Origin: Aeromicrobium sp.
Lineage (GTDB): Bacteria; Actinomycetota; Actinomycetes; Propionibacteriales; Nocardioidaceae
Direction: 5' to 3'
Length of the DNA stretch: 53,615 nucleotides
NCBI GenBank assembly: GCA_025965175.1
Contig: JAOPXL010000209.1
Location: 1-53,615, forward strand
This document shows positions 16,201-24,292 of the stretch, piece after piece. Position 1 is the first letter of the stretch. Every line of letters begins with the position of its first letter. The position numbers were made by a program, and so were the translations under genes. The notes beneath the pieces were generated by a model. It searched no databases and was not told the DNA's origin. It worked only from the letters and a program-made list of their open reading frames with translations.

Positions 16201-17410
16201 CGTTCGCGGCGCACACGTCGCAGCGATGGTGCAGAACGTGTCCCTCGCCGACGACAACCGCCTGTGCAAGCAGGTCGAGGCGCTCCGGGCGGCGGGATGC
16301 CGGGTCACGGTGATCACGCGGCGCGATGATGCCAACGAGCCGTGGCGGGGTCTTCCCGGCCTGACGTTGCTCGAGTACCGCGCGCCGGTGGACGGCGCCT
16401 CCGCGGGCGGGCACGTCCGGGAGTACGCCACCTCGTTGATGCGGCAGATCCCGCGCCTGGTCCAGCTGCACCTGCGTGACCGCATCGACGTCCTGCAGGT
16501 CTGCCAGCCACCCGACCTCTACTTCCCGGTGACCGCGCTGGCCCGGCGGCTCGGGGTACGCGTGCTGCTCGACCAGCGCGACCTGATGCCCGAGACCTTC
16601 GCCCAGAGATATCCCTCTGCGCCGGCACGGGCGATGCAGGTCCTGGACTGGCTGGAGAGGCGCACCCAGGCCCATGTCGACGCGAGCGTGACGGTCAACG
16701 ACCACCTTCGTGACCGGTTGATCGCGGCGGGGGGCGCGCCCGAGCGGATCCACGTGGTCCGCAACGGCCCCGTGCTGGAGCGGCTCGATCGAGGCGGTGC
16801 GTCACCGCGCCTCCCGATCCCGTCACACGTGCGATCCGACCTCTCGTCGATCGTGACGTGGGCCGGCAAGATGGGCCGACAGGACCGGGTCGACGACGTG
16901 ATCCGGGTGGCGGATCGCGTGGTCCATGAGTGGGGTCGCGATGACGTGGGCTTCGTGCTGATAGGGAACGGTGAGTGCCTCGACGAGCTGCGCTGCATGG
17001 TCGACGAGCTCGGGCTGCGCGACAGCGTCTGGTTCCCCGGCTGGCTGGGCGAGGTGGATCTCTACGGTCATCTAGCCGCTGCCGATGTCGGCGTGGACAC
17101 CTCGTTGCAGCCCGAGGTGACCCCCGTGAAGGCGATGGAGTACCTCGGCGTCGGACTACCCCTGGTGGCCTACGACGTGCAGGAGACCCGGCGCCTGGCC
17201 GAGGGCGCCGCGGTCCTGGTGGCTCCGGGGGACACAGAGGCGCTGGCCCGCAAGCTGCTCAGGCTGCTCGACGACCCCACGGAGCGTGCACGGCTCGGCC
17301 GGGTGGGCAGCGATCGGGTCCGACGGTCCCTGGCGTGGGACCGTCAGAGCGAGGTCTACCTCGACACCGTCGCCGGGCTGATCACGACCCGCCGTGACGA
17401 GCTCGTCTAG
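16193..17410 (+). CDS. GT4-family glycosyltransferase
   Basis: A 405-residue GT-B glycosyltransferase. The N-terminal half binds the acceptor (HVAAMVQNVSLADDNRLCKQVEALRAAGCRVTVITRRDD), and DVLQVCQPPDLYFP is typical of GT4. The C-terminal half holds the nucleotide-sugar site with the donor-binding EVTPVKAMEYLGVGLP region (about 307-322), which corresponds to the EX7E motif. It would transfer one sugar to the lipid-linked repeat unit on the cytoplasmic face. ATG at 16193 overlaps the deacetylase stop. This is the only dedicated glycosyltransferase besides the initiating enzyme within the locus, so others must be encoded elsewhere. Its TAG shares the palindrome CTAG with the convergent operon. 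Confidence 0.9.
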   Translation: MSDVRGAHVAAMVQNVSLADDNRLCKQVEALRAAGCRVTVITRRDDANEPWRGLPGLTLLEYRAPVDGASAGGHVREYATSLMRQIPRLVQLHLRDRIDVLQVCQPPDLYFPVTALARRLGVRVLLDQRDLMPETFAQRYPSAPARAMQVLDWLERRTQAHVDASVTVNDHLRDRLIAAGGAPERIHVVRNGPVLERLDRGGASPRLPIPSHVRSDLSSIVTWAGKMGRQDRVDDVIRVADRVVHEWGRDDVGFVLIGNGECLDELRCMVDELGLRDSVWFPGWLGEVDLYGHLAAADVGVDTSLQPEVTPVKAMEYLGVGLPLVAYDVQETRRLAEGAAVLVAPGDTEALARKLLRLLDDPTERARLGRVGSDRVRRSLAWDRQSEVYLDTVAGLITTRRDELV

Positions 17411-18393
17411 TCCGCAAAACCGGGCTGGAGCCAGAACCTGTCGTCCATCAGGCCCTTGACGCGTGCGGCGTAGTCACGCGCCGCCGGGATCTTCCAGTCG
17501 CCCGCGAACCAGACCCCGACACACCCCCAGACGTCTCCACGCTCGTACCCGTCGCGGCGACTCAGCCAGACGATCCAGCCCTCCATACATCCGCGCAGGT
17601 GCGCGGCGGCGTAGTCCAGCGCGAACGCCGTCGAGTCCCGGCTGAAGGGGAATGTGCCGTTCTGGTTGCCAAGCATCCGCCCCCACTCGGGGTCCTGCCA
17701 GGCCATGACACCGATGATGGAGAACGTCTTGGGGCACACGCCTTCGCCGTAGTCGCGGGCGTAGTCGTACCCGTACCGGTTCAGCTCGGTGCAGAACTCC
17801 CGGGACGCGGCGGTGGGCTTCTTGACCATGTCGCCGCACCCACGCTTCTCGACGCACGTGCCGTCGGACTCGCGCTCACCCTCGTACCACGTCGACTCCG
17901 CAGCTGCCATGGCCCTGAGCAGGTTGTCGGATATCCCCCACTTGCAGGCCGCCCACTGGATGTTCTCGTCAGTGGTCCCGGTGTGCTGGCCGGTCACGCG
18001 AGGCAGCAACCACGTGTTGAACTGGGATGCGTAGGTGCGCCCATCACCGCGTGGTCGCGAGGAGAACGATCGACGGACGTCGGCGGGGTTCGGCCGCGTG
18101 TGATTGGCGACGGTGTTGCTCGGCCTGGGCTCCCACGTCGAGCGGTGCACCCGGCGGGCGCAGCTCTGGCCCGACGGCAGGTCCTTCCACGAGCCGGCCG
18201 GCTGCGTCGTGAAGTACCCGTCGGGGTCGGGCCCGCGCGCGGTGCCCTTCGGGGCGGGTACGTCCGAATCACTCCGCAGGCCCGAATCGCTCCGCAGGCC
18301 CACGGCCAGCAGCGAGCCGACGGCCGCGAGGAGCAGCACCCCGCCGAGGACAGCCTTGAGCCAGCCCTTGTTCAACCGCGGCGGAGACCACAT
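17407..18393 (-). CDS. Secreted Cys-rich lysozyme-like protein of the exopolysaccharide operon
   Basis: About 328 residues with a signal anchor at 15-33 (LKAVLGGVLLLAAVGSLLAVGL) and a mostly extracellular chain. The segment NLLRAMAAAESTWYEGE, followed by IIGVMAWQDPEWG and a run of aromatic residues, looks like a lysozyme/lytic-transglycosylase fold with the candidate catalytic Glu near 166. Eight cysteines in the exported part suggest four disulfides. A tandem duplication of six residues (GLRSDS) sits just after the anchor. ATG at 18393 overlaps the previous stop (TGATG); a GTG at 18396 is equally possible. Cleaving the polymer or opening peptidoglycan for it are plausible roles, but the family assignment is tentative. 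Confidence 0.65.
   Translation of the reverse strand: MWSPPRLNKGWLKAVLGGVLLLAAVGSLLAVGLRSDSGLRSDSDVPAPKGTARGPDPDGYFTTQPAGSWKDLPSGQSCARRVHRSTWEPRPSNTVANHTRPNPADVRRSFSSRPRGDGRTYASQFNTWLLPRVTGQHTGTTDENIQWAACKWGISDNLLRAMAAAESTWYEGERESDGTCVEKRGCGDMVKKPTAASREFCTELNRYGYDYARDYGEGVCPKTFSIIGVMAWQDPEWGRMLGNQNGTFPFSRDSTAFALDYAAAHLRGCMEGWIVWLSRRDGYERGDVWGCVGVWFAGDWKIPAARDYAARVKGLMDDRFWLQPGFAD
18264..18299. repeat. 18-bp tandem duplication inside the lysozyme-like gene
   Basis: Two adjacent 18-bp units (18264-18281 and 18282-18299) differ at one base and encode GLRSDS twice, directly after the membrane anchor. They look like a recent in-frame duplication in a linker. Confidence 0.85.
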
Positions 18394-19892
18394 CACGAGA
18401 GCACCGGGCTTGTGGGCTCGCCGTTGGGGGACGGCTGGGGGAGGCGACCGGCGTCCCCGGTCAGGTCGGATCCGGCAGCTCCCGGCCGGAGGTCCTCGCG
18501 GCTCGCGGGTCTGGTCCAGCCGCGAGGGTCGGTGTGGGGACCGGGCCAGCGGGCCGGGGCCGGTGCGAAGCCGCCCGACGTCGGGTTGATCCAGAACCTC
18601 AGAGCCGTGACCTGGCGGGTGGCCCAGGCCCGTGCCGTGGCGAATCCTTCTCGCAGGCGCCGACGGCGGGGCGTGATGACCAGACCCATCAGCTTGTCGG
18701 TGTCATGATCCAGGGCCTGGACCGCGGCGATCGTCGACGTGCGCGAGCAGCGGCCCAGAGCGACCACCAGGAGGATTTTGTCGGCACGCAGGGCCATCCC
18801 GGCGCTGCGCCAGGCTGGCGGGCCGTCGATGACGATGAGCGCCTCGGGCAGACGCTCGTGGAGCTCGGGGATCAGGTCCGTCAGCCCCGCTGCGGCGGCC
18901 CCTGCGTCGTCCCACTCACCCACGGGGACGACGTGCAGCCCCTCGTGCGTGGTCGATCGGGCCTTCGGCCACGCGCTCCCGTGGGCGGCGCCGACCTTGG
19001 CGCTGTTCCGATCCCGGGACATGCGTGCGACGACCTCATCGTCTGCCGTCACCAGGACCACGACTCGCCCCATCCGCGCCAGGGCGAGAGCGGTCAGCGC
19101 CGCGACCGTGGAGCTGCCGCACCCCGGCGCCGCCCCGGTCACCAACAGGGAGGACGGCGGTCCTCCTTCGACCCGACCCAGCACCCGTGCGGCCAGCGAG
19201 TCGAGCTGTGCGCGACCAGCCCGGACACGCGGATCGTTTCCCGTCGACCTGCGGGTCAGGGCTGGAGTCACCGCCAGGGCGTCGAGGTCGGCGCATCGCT
19301 CGGCGTCGTCGATCGTACGGATCCGGCCCCGTACACGGTCCCACGCGCGTGCCGCGCCGAATCCGGTCAGCAGGCCCGCGAGGACCGCCACGCCCAGGAT
19401 GACCGGGTAGTTGGCACCCACGGGCGCGGACGGAAGCGTCGGCGGACTGACCATCTTGGCGACGGGATTCTTGCCGCCCGGCGGGTTGCGCACCTTGAGG
19501 TAGGTCCGGGCGAAGACCTTTGCCCCCTCCAGCGCAGCCTCCGGGGTGCCGGCCGTGTAGCTCATCACGAGGACCTGGGTGTCGACGGGGACCGAGACCG
19601 ACAGGTGCTGGAGCGGCTGCCTGGCCGTCACACCCAGCTCCGCGGCCGCGGTGCTGATGACCTCGGTGGAGGTCGCCACCCGTTGCTCGGTCGGCATCGA
19701 CGGCGCGATGAAGTTGCCGCTCGGCGTGATCGTCGGATCGATCAGGATCTCCGCGGTGGCCGAGTACCGCGGATCGCTCTGGGTCACGTGAAGCGCGACG
19801 GCGATGGACAGGCCCGTGGTGACGATCATCATCCAGGCGTACAGACGGAGCATCGCCGTGTCGCGGCCCCTGGGCAGAGTCGAGGCCCTCAT
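18393..19892 (-). CDS. Wzz-like chain-length protein fused to a degenerate BY-kinase domain
   Basis: 499 residues. Two membrane helices (about 17-36 and 161-181) flank a Wzz-type extracellular domain, as in polysaccharide co-polymerases. The C-terminal cytoplasmic domain resembles a bacterial tyrosine kinase but is degraded. The Walker A loop reads APGCGSST (255-262), with Ser in place of the essential Lys. Walker A' reads VTADDE instead of DxD. Only Walker B IDGPP (355-359) looks normal, and the tail has no tyrosine cluster. It probably regulates chain length without kinase activity. ATG at 19892 has a strong AAGGAGG and overlaps the upstream stop. The longer frame upstream is an antisense shadow of the polymerase gene. 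Confidence 0.85.
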   Translation of the reverse strand: MRASTLPRGRDTAMLRLYAWMMIVTTGLSIAVALHVTQSDPRYSATAEILIDPTITPSGNFIAPSMPTEQRVATSTEVISTAAAELGVTARQPLQHLSVSVPVDTQVLVMSYTAGTPEAALEGAKVFARTYLKVRNPPGGKNPVAKMVSPPTLPSAPVGANYPVILGVAVLAGLLTGFGAARAWDRVRGRIRTIDDAERCADLDALAVTPALTRRSTGNDPRVRAGRAQLDSLAARVLGRVEGGPPSSLLVTGAAPGCGSSTVAALTALALARMGRVVVLVTADDEVVARMSRDRNSAKVGAAHGSAWPKARSTTHEGLHVVPVGEWDDAGAAAAGLTDLIPELHERLPEALIVIDGPPAWRSAGMALRADKILLVVALGRCSRTSTIAAVQALDHDTDKLMGLVITPRRRRLREGFATARAWATRQVTALRFWINPTSGGFAPAPARWPGPHTDPRGWTRPASREDLRPGAAGSDLTGDAGRLPQPSPNGEPTSPVLS

Positions 19893-21352
19893 GGTTGTCC
19901 TCCTTGAACAGATTGACGACGCGATCGCTGGCTCTCCGCGGCGACCTGACTTCCGCACGCAGACAGGGCCAGGAGGCCGAACAGGGCGTCCGCCGACCCG
20001 CGATAGGTGATGTGCGGGTCGAAGATCATGAGCACGATGCACGACACCAGGCCTGCGTACGAGGCCAGGGCCGCCACCGCCGACGGGGTGGCCAGCGCGC
20101 GCGCGGCCGGTCCGGTCGTCTTCAGACCCGTCCACACGAACCAGCCGAACGCCAGGAACAGAGGCAGGCCCCCTCCCCACAGGAGCCACAGGTAACCGCT
20201 CTCGATCCAGACGAAGCCGAACGCGCCCTCGACAGGCACGCGAGCAGCGGGTCGCACGCCGACGAGGAAATTGCTGCCGTCGATGATCTGCGGCCAGAAG
20301 TAGGTCGCCAGGTTGTAGTAGCGCACCAACCAGCTGGTCGGCATGCCGTGCAGCGAGGAGAAGTCGGCGATGCGCGGAGCGATGGTCGTCGGCCACAGGG
20401 CCGCGACCGCGACCGGGAGGCCCAGCAGGGACCACCTCAGCAGATCGAGACGGCGCAGCAGCACGGCGACGCACACGATGGCCAGCATGAGTCCCAGGAC
20501 GCTGGAGAACTCGGCGGCGGAGAACACGGACACGACGAGGACCAGCGCGGCCGGGGCCAGGCACCAGATCAGGGCCGGCGTCCGGCTCAGCAGGCCCAGG
20601 ACGATCACCAGGTTCAGCACCATGAGGTCCGCCGTGGCCGCCGGGAGACCGACCGTCGAGCCGGCCCGGGTCGAGAGGACGACGTCGCTGTAGCCGAACG
20701 GCGCATACAGCGGTTCGAGCAGTGCGCGCACACCGAACAGGTCGAGCGACTGCATGAGGCCTATCAGCCCGACCACCACCCCGACGACCACCGACACCCA
20801 CAGGGCGATCGCGACCTCGCGCTCGCTTCGTACCGTGAAGCGGACGACGGCGTACAGCAGCAGGAACTTCCACATCACGACCGCGTAGGTCCAGTCGTCG
20901 AGCTCGACCGGCCGTCCACGAAGGATCATGAAGACGATCGGGATCAACGATGCGGCGAGCGCGAACCACACGAACGCGCGGGCCATCGGGTCCAGCGTCA
21001 GGACGAACCGGCCCCTGCGTCGACGCTGCAGCGCGACCTGCACACCCAGGATGGCGACGAGGAAGAACGTCAGTGCCTCGTTGACCCGCATCTGGGGCAC
21101 CAGACGGCCCCGGTCGATCCCCACCACGAGTGGGGTGACGCCGACGATCAAGTACGCCGCGACGGCCGGCCGCCTCCAGACGGCCGCAGCCAGGATCGCC
21201 CCGACCACCAGACCCAGACACACCAGAGGTGCCCTCCCGGCCAGCACGCCCATCCCGGCCGCGACCATGACGCCCAACAACAGGACGACGAGCGCTCGGA
21301 CCCGGTCGGACCGATCAGTCGGCCAGTACTCCTCGGCGACGAAGGCGGTCAT
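19889..21352 (-). CDS. Wzy-like O-antigen polymerase/ligase
   Basis: A 487-residue polytopic membrane protein with about 11-12 hydrophobic helices and one large extracellular loop around 330-400 (ADFSSLHGMPTSWLVRYYN...GFVWIESGYLWLLWGGG). This layout is typical of O-antigen ligase/polymerase (Wzy_C, PF04932) proteins, which join lipid-linked repeat units on the outer face of the membrane. Sequence conservation in the family is low, so the call rests on topology and position between flippase and co-polymerase. Start ATG at 21352 overlaps the flippase stop (ATGA). Polymerase versus ligase cannot be decided from sequence alone. Confidence 0.82.
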   Translation of the reverse strand: MTAFVAEEYWPTDRSDRVRALVVLLLGVMVAAGMGVLAGRAPLVCLGLVVGAILAAAVWRRPAVAAYLIVGVTPLVVGIDRGRLVPQMRVNEALTFFLVAILGVQVALQRRRRGRFVLTLDPMARAFVWFALAASLIPIVFMILRGRPVELDDWTYAVVMWKFLLLYAVVRFTVRSEREVAIALWVSVVVGVVVGLIGLMQSLDLFGVRALLEPLYAPFGYSDVVLSTRAGSTVGLPAATADLMVLNLVIVLGLLSRTPALIWCLAPAALVLVVSVFSAAEFSSVLGLMLAIVCVAVLLRRLDLLRWSLLGLPVAVAALWPTTIAPRIADFSSLHGMPTSWLVRYYNLATYFWPQIIDGSNFLVGVRPAARVPVEGAFGFVWIESGYLWLLWGGGLPLFLAFGWFVWTGLKTTGPAARALATPSAVAALASYAGLVSCIVLMIFDPHITYRGSADALFGLLALSACGSQVAAESQRSRRQSVQGGQP

Positions 21353-22971
21353 GCGGGGCTCGATCCGGGAACGGCGCGATCGCCACGTGCTCCGTCGAGC
21401 AACCACGTCAGCTCCACCGAGCCGAGGGATCGGTGGATGCCCAGGTAGACCGCGACGCCGGCCGAGGTGCCGACGAGACTGGCGATGAGCCAGGCGGACG
21501 CACCCTCCAGCGTCGCCGTCGCGACGGCGGCGACGGACCACGCGACCGCTGCCATCGCGACGCTGGCGGAGACCGTGCGGCACACCGAGGGCCACAACCG
21601 GTTCGTCGGCGGGGCGAGCCCGTGGCGCACCCGGAGCGACAGGTGGACGCCGCCGACCATCGAGGCCACGGCGAAGGCGCCGCTCAGCCCGGTGACCAGC
21701 GCGGACCCGCTGACGAACCCGGCCGGCACGACGAGTGCCACGCAGACGACCGACTGCACCATCATCGAGCGCAGCGGTGACCTCGCATCGCTTCGGGCAT
21801 AGGCGGCCTGCGTGGAGATGACGAAAAGCGTCTCGCCGACGAGCCCGAGCGCCAGGGCACTCAGCGATCCGGCCACCATCGCGACACCGGCGGCGGTGGA
21901 CATCTGTCCTGCCGCCACGACATGCGCCAGGGGAAGTGCGAGCACGAGGTAGCCGAGTGCGGCAGGAACCACCAGGAACAGGGCCAGCCCGACAGCACGC
22001 TGATAGGCATCGGCGAAGTCGGTCGCGTCGTCCTCGTCCGTCATCCTGGACAGCCGCGGTAGGAGTGCCAGGCCCACAGGGGCGGCCGCGATGGCCAACG
22101 GCAGGTGGTAGAAGCTCAAGGACATCTGCAGGGCGACCGTGCCGCCGGCCACCTGTCCGGCCACGGCCAGCAGCAGCAAGGTCTGGGCCGCGAGCAGGCC
22201 GGCCTGCGCCATGGACGAGACCGCACGCCGCGCGACCTGACGGACGTCGGGGTCCCGCCAGCCGGGCCTGGGGAGGAGGGTGACACCGCACCGGCGCGCG
22301 CCCCACCACTGGACGCCGGCGTGCATGACCACGGCGAGGGTGGATCCGCCACCGATCAGCAGCACGGCCGCAGTCGGCACCGACCCGTCCGTCGGACTCG
22401 CGAACAAATGCCCGGCGAGGAGCAGCACGGCGATGACGCCCAGGTTCTCCAACGCGGGCGCCGCGGCGGCGAGCAGGTAACGACGTTTCGCGTACATCAC
22501 CGCGGTGGCCGATGCGACCAACGCGTAGCAGAACACCTGAGGGATCGCGAGCACGGCCAGCGGCAGCACCGACTCGCCATTGGGCAGGAACAGCGGCACC
22601 GCGATGATCGCGACAGGAGCCGCGACCAGCAGGATCAACCACTCGACGCCGAGAAACCCGCCCGCGACCCGCCCGGTCTCGTCGCCGTCACCGGCGTCGA
22701 TGTGTCGCACCAGGGCCGGCACCAGCAGTGACGACAGCAGCGAACCGGCCAGGAAGCCGTAGAAGACCAGGTTGGGCAGCACGTTGGTCAGCTGGTACGA
22801 GTTGGCGAAGAACGTCGGACCGAGCACGGCGCCGATGACGATGACCCGCGCCAGCCCGGTCACCCTGCTGGTCATGGTCCAGACAGCGACGGTCATGGTG
22901 TCCCGCGCTGCTCCGGCATCGATGGACAGGTCCTCGGACGCGAAGGGCGACTGTTGTCCGCCTCGGCTCAT
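21349..22971 (-). CDS. MurJ/MviN-type lipid-linked oligosaccharide flippase
   Basis: A 540-residue membrane protein of the MVF/MOP superfamily with about 14 helices. The N-terminal TVAVWTMTSRVTGLARVIVIGAVLG and YQLTNVLPNLVFYGFLAGSLLSSLLVPAL are characteristic MurJ text. Placed in an exopolysaccharide operon, it probably works as the Wzx-equivalent that moves the undecaprenyl-linked repeat across the membrane, rather than as the essential lipid II flippase. ATG at 22971 follows GGAGG and overlaps the preceding stop by 4 bp. The upstream extension of the open frame overlaps the sugar transferase and is not used. Confidence 0.88.
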   Translation of the reverse strand: MSRGGQQSPFASEDLSIDAGAARDTMTVAVWTMTSRVTGLARVIVIGAVLGPTFFANSYQLTNVLPNLVFYGFLAGSLLSSLLVPALVRHIDAGDGDETGRVAGGFLGVEWLILLVAAPVAIIAVPLFLPNGESVLPLAVLAIPQVFCYALVASATAVMYAKRRYLLAAAAPALENLGVIAVLLLAGHLFASPTDGSVPTAAVLLIGGGSTLAVVMHAGVQWWGARRCGVTLLPRPGWRDPDVRQVARRAVSSMAQAGLLAAQTLLLLAVAGQVAGGTVALQMSLSFYHLPLAIAAAPVGLALLPRLSRMTDEDDATDFADAYQRAVGLALFLVVPAALGYLVLALPLAHVVAAGQMSTAAGVAMVAGSLSALALGLVGETLFVISTQAAYARSDARSPLRSMMVQSVVCVALVVPAGFVSGSALVTGLSGAFAVASMVGGVHLSLRVRHGLAPPTNRLWPSVCRTVSASVAMAAVAWSVAAVATATLEGASAWLIASLVGTSAGVAVYLGIHRSLGSVELTWLLDGARGDRAVPGSSPA

Positions 22972-23651
22972 CGAGCACCTCCGCGCAGCATGGTCAGGGG
23001 AGTGAAGACGATGATCCGCAGGTCCGTGGCGGGCGCGCACTTCTCGACGTACTCGACGTCCAGGCGCAGGCCGTCGAGCATCGTGAGCCGGTTCCGGCCG
23101 CTGATCTGCCACAAGCCGGTGAGTCCCGGTCGCACGAGGAACCTGCTGGAGACCGAGATCGGGAAGAGCTCTGCCTCCCACGGCAGCGCGGGACGCGGAC
23201 CCACCAACGACATGTCGCCGCGCAGCACGTTGATCAGCTGGGGAAGCTCATCGATGCTGGTGCGCCGGAGGAACCGTCCCACGGGGGTGACGCGCGGGTC
23301 GTGATCGAGCTTGTACAGGCCCTCGTACTGCCGGGGGTCCTCCCCGGCCATCATCCGCCGGACGAACGACTGGTGCGCCTCGTGCGAACAGTCCTGGACC
23401 ATGGTGCGGAACTTCAGTAGGACGAATGGTTGGGTGCCTGCTCCGACGCGCACCTGGCGGAACACGGCGCCCCCAGGACTCGTGATGCGCACGGCCACGT
23501 AGGCCAGCAGCATCACCGGTGACAGGACGATCAGCAGCAGCGCGGCCAGCACGACGTCAAGCGCACGTTTGCCGGGGTACTGCCGGATCCCGGCGCGAGA
23601 CAGCTGGCGCGTCCGACGAGCGCTGAGCCGCCCGGCCAGCCACGCGGTCAT
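22968..23651 (-). CDS. Initiating sugar transferase (polyprenyl-phosphate phosphoglycosyl transferase)
   Basis: A 227-residue small-type bacterial sugar transferase (PF02397). A re-entrant membrane helix (about 27-50, KRALDVVLAALLLIVLSP) precedes the catalytic core with LKFRTM (about 79-84), RRTSIDELPQLINVLRGDMSLVGPRP (about 128-153; Asp-Glu catalytic pair) and LTGLWQISGR. It transfers a phospho-sugar from UDP- to undecaprenyl phosphate and starts each repeat unit. Given the neighbouring WlbA/DegT/acetyltransferase genes, a diacetamido sugar is a plausible first residue. Its ATG at 23651 overlaps the acetyltransferase stop by 4 bp. Confidence 0.93.
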   Translation of the reverse strand: MTAWLAGRLSARRTRQLSRAGIRQYPGKRALDVVLAALLLIVLSPVMLLAYVAVRITSPGGAVFRQVRVGAGTQPFVLLKFRTMVQDCSHEAHQSFVRRMMAGEDPRQYEGLYKLDHDPRVTPVGRFLRRTSIDELPQLINVLRGDMSLVGPRPALPWEAELFPISVSSRFLVRPGLTGLWQISGRNRLTMLDGLRLDVEYVEKCAPATDLRIIVFTPLTMLRGGAR

Positions 23652-24292
23652 GCGACGCTCCCCTCGTCCTCCGGGGCCTCGGCAGCCCGCAGGGAGTACC
23701 GGTGCCCGGCCAGACGATCGGCCCCCTCGACGCGCTTCTCGACCGGCACCAGGTCCTCGACCCGCCCGCGCACCCGAGCAGGGTTCCCGAAGGCCACCAC
23801 CCCTGGCTCGACATCGCGCGTGACCACCGAGCCGGCGCCGATGATGGCGCCCTCTCCGATCCGCACGAAGGGCAGCACGGTGACATTCACGCCGAGCTGG
23901 GCGCCCGCTCCGATGAATGGTCCGGACATCACGTCTCGCGAGCCCTGCTGCCCCGGGTACAGGTCGTTGGCGATGCTCACACCCGGAGCGAGGAAGGCGC
24001 CGTCGCCGATCTCGGTGTACTGCGCCACGTAGCAGTTGCAGTGGATCTTCACCCCGTGGCCGATCACCGTGCCGTAGTCGATCACGGTGTTGCTCCAGAT
24101 CGACACGTCGTCACCGAGCACACAGTCCTCGCGGATCACGACGTTGTGCCCGGTCTCCAGTCGCTCGCCGATGCTGCACCCGCTGTACACGACCGTCCCG
24201 CAGCGCAGGAATCCCCGTCCCCACGGGCCGTACGCCCAGGCATCCTCCTCGGAGAGGAAGACCTGTCGGGGCTCACGCTCCGGGCCGGTCAC
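23648..24292 (-). CDS. Hexapeptide-repeat N-acetyltransferase (WlbB/WbpD-like)
   Basis: A 214-residue left-handed beta-helix protein built from hexapeptide repeats (VVIREDCVLGDDVSIWSNTVID, YGTVIGHGVKIHC, then AIIGAGSVVTRDVEPGVVAFGNPAR). The GNPAR end is typical of sugar-nucleotide acetyltransferases. In the Wlb/Wbp pathway such an enzyme acetylates the 3-amino group made by the aminotransferase. Position directly after a WlbA-type dehydrogenase and DegT aminotransferase supports this role. It overlaps the aminotransferase gene by 20 bp. An O-acetyltransferase role cannot be excluded. Confidence 0.85.
   Translation of the reverse strand: MTGPEREPRQVFLSEEDAWAYGPWGRGFLRCGTVVYSGCSIGERLETGHNVVIREDCVLGDDVSIWSNTVIDYGTVIGHGVKIHCNCYVAQYTEIGDGAFLAPGVSIANDLYPGQQGSRDVMSGPFIGAGAQLGVNVTVLPFVRIGEGAIIGAGSVVTRDVEPGVVAFGNPARVRGRVEDLVPVEKRVEGADRLAGHRYSLRAAEAPEDEGSVA

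Noticed and set aside
18534-19907. 457-codon + strand ORF opposite the Wzz-like gene
   Set aside because: Low-complexity shadow of a well-supported gene on the other strand.
19893-21221. Long upstream extension of the Wzz-like frame
   Set aside because: It overlaps the Wzy-like gene in another frame and has no hydrophobic helices; the ATG at 19892 has a strong ribosome-binding site.
21353-22642. Upstream extension of the Wzy-like frame
   Set aside because: It is out of frame with the MurJ-like gene that fills this DNA and has no membrane character.
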